15,993 nt of DNA, taken from Mucilaginibacter sp. (GTDB lineage: Bacteria > Bacteroidota > Bacteroidia > Sphingobacteriales > Sphingobacteriaceae). Of this stretch, positions 15,771 through 15,993 are shown piece after piece. Each line of letters starts with the position of its first letter. The first letter of the stretch is position 1. The translations under genes and the position numbers were made by a program. The notes beneath the pieces are model-generated. The model was not told the origin of the DNA, did no database searches, and saw only the letters and a list, made by a program, of their open reading frames with translations. Where the stretch lies: positions 1 through 15,993 of the forward strand of contig JAQBNY010000191.1 in NCBI GenBank assembly GCA_028288315.1. Reading direction: 5' to 3'.

Positions 15771-15993
15771 ATGGCGAATACAATTATTTGCAAAAACTGT
15801 AATCACCAGTTCAATGGCAACTTTTGTAATCATTGCGGACAAGCTGCTAATACCCACAGATTGACCCTGCATTATATTTGGCATGATTTACAACATGGAC
15901 TTTTTCATTTTGACAATGGTATTTTTTACACCATCAAACAGCTGTTGACAAAACCCGGACATACCATAAGAGAATTTATAGATGGGAAAAGAG
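15771..15993 (+). CDS. DUF3667 membrane protein, N-terminal part (cut by window end)
   Basis: From the ATG at 15771 the frame stays open for 74 codons to the window end. The N-terminus is a four-cysteine zinc ribbon, CKNC (Cys7, Cys10) and CNHCG (Cys19, Cys22). It is followed by the His-rich THRLTLHYIWHDLQHGLFHFDNGIFYTIKQLLTKPG stretch that characterises DUF3667 proteins, a Bacteroidota family with several C-terminal membrane helices and no established function. The membrane part lies outside the window. An AAGGAA about 10 bases upstream (15755-15760) may act as a ribosome binding site, unusual among these genes. The protein is not obviously linked to the PUL. Confidence 0.85.
   Translation, partial: MANTIICKNCNHQFNGNFCNHCGQAANTHRLTLHYIWHDLQHGLFHFDNGIFYTIKQLLTKPGHTIREFIDGKR

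Noticed and set aside
1..15993. Search for CRISPR arrays, tRNA/rRNA genes, insertion sequences, phage or defence genes
   Set aside because: No regularly spaced repeats, tRNA-like cloverleaf, transposase/integrase motifs or known defence domains were seen by eye; a covariance or profile search was not possible.

Overview
The window looks like chromosomal DNA of a Bacteroidota bacterium, most likely from the Sphingobacteriaceae (Mucilaginibacter/Pedobacter-like; this is a judgement from protein style, not a database match). The grounds are a SusC/SusD pair, carboxypeptidase-regulatory-like domains fused to outer-membrane proteins, a DUF5686 protein, a DUF3667 protein, almost no Shine-Dalgarno sequences, and several promoter-like boxes of the Bacteroidota -7 type (TAnnTTTG).

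Left part (1-5416): housekeeping and unlinked genes. On the minus strand lie the N-terminal 146 codons of pheS, cut by the window edge, and upstream of it a complete kbl (2-amino-3-ketobutyrate CoA ligase). Divergently on the plus strand are a large outer-membrane DUF5686 protein and, behind an unusual tandem/inverted repeat, trhO, a rhodanese-family tRNA U34 hydroxylase. trhO ends at a strong intrinsic terminator.

Middle and right part (5473-15506): a compact polysaccharide utilization locus (PUL). In order it holds an inner-membrane one-component regulator (periplasmic propeller, Y_Y_Y domain, one membrane helix, coiled coil, LuxR-like HTH), a 254-base regulatory gap, SusC, SusD, a terminator-like hairpin, a secreted glucoamylase-like glycoside hydrolase of GH144 type, and a secreted serine alpha/beta-hydrolase. 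The proposed working model is capture and uptake of an oligosaccharide by SusCD, cleavage by GH144 and possible removal of ester substituents by the hydrolase, with the regulator sensing a periplasmic breakdown product. GH144 points to beta-1,2-glucan (sophorose polymer) as substrate; this is family-level inference. No GH3 beta-glucosidase and no inner-membrane sugar transporter lie in the window.

Right edge: a 264-base AT-rich gap starts with a degraded copy of about 33 bases of the hydrolase 3' coding region. After it comes the start of a DUF3667 membrane protein, cut by the window end.

No tRNA, rRNA, CRISPR array, insertion sequence or phage gene was recognised. I found no convincing wholly new system. 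The most notable items are the terminator inside the PUL, the regulator with its candidate operator, the 3' duplication behind the hydrolase, and the 16-bp tandem/inverted repeat before trhO.
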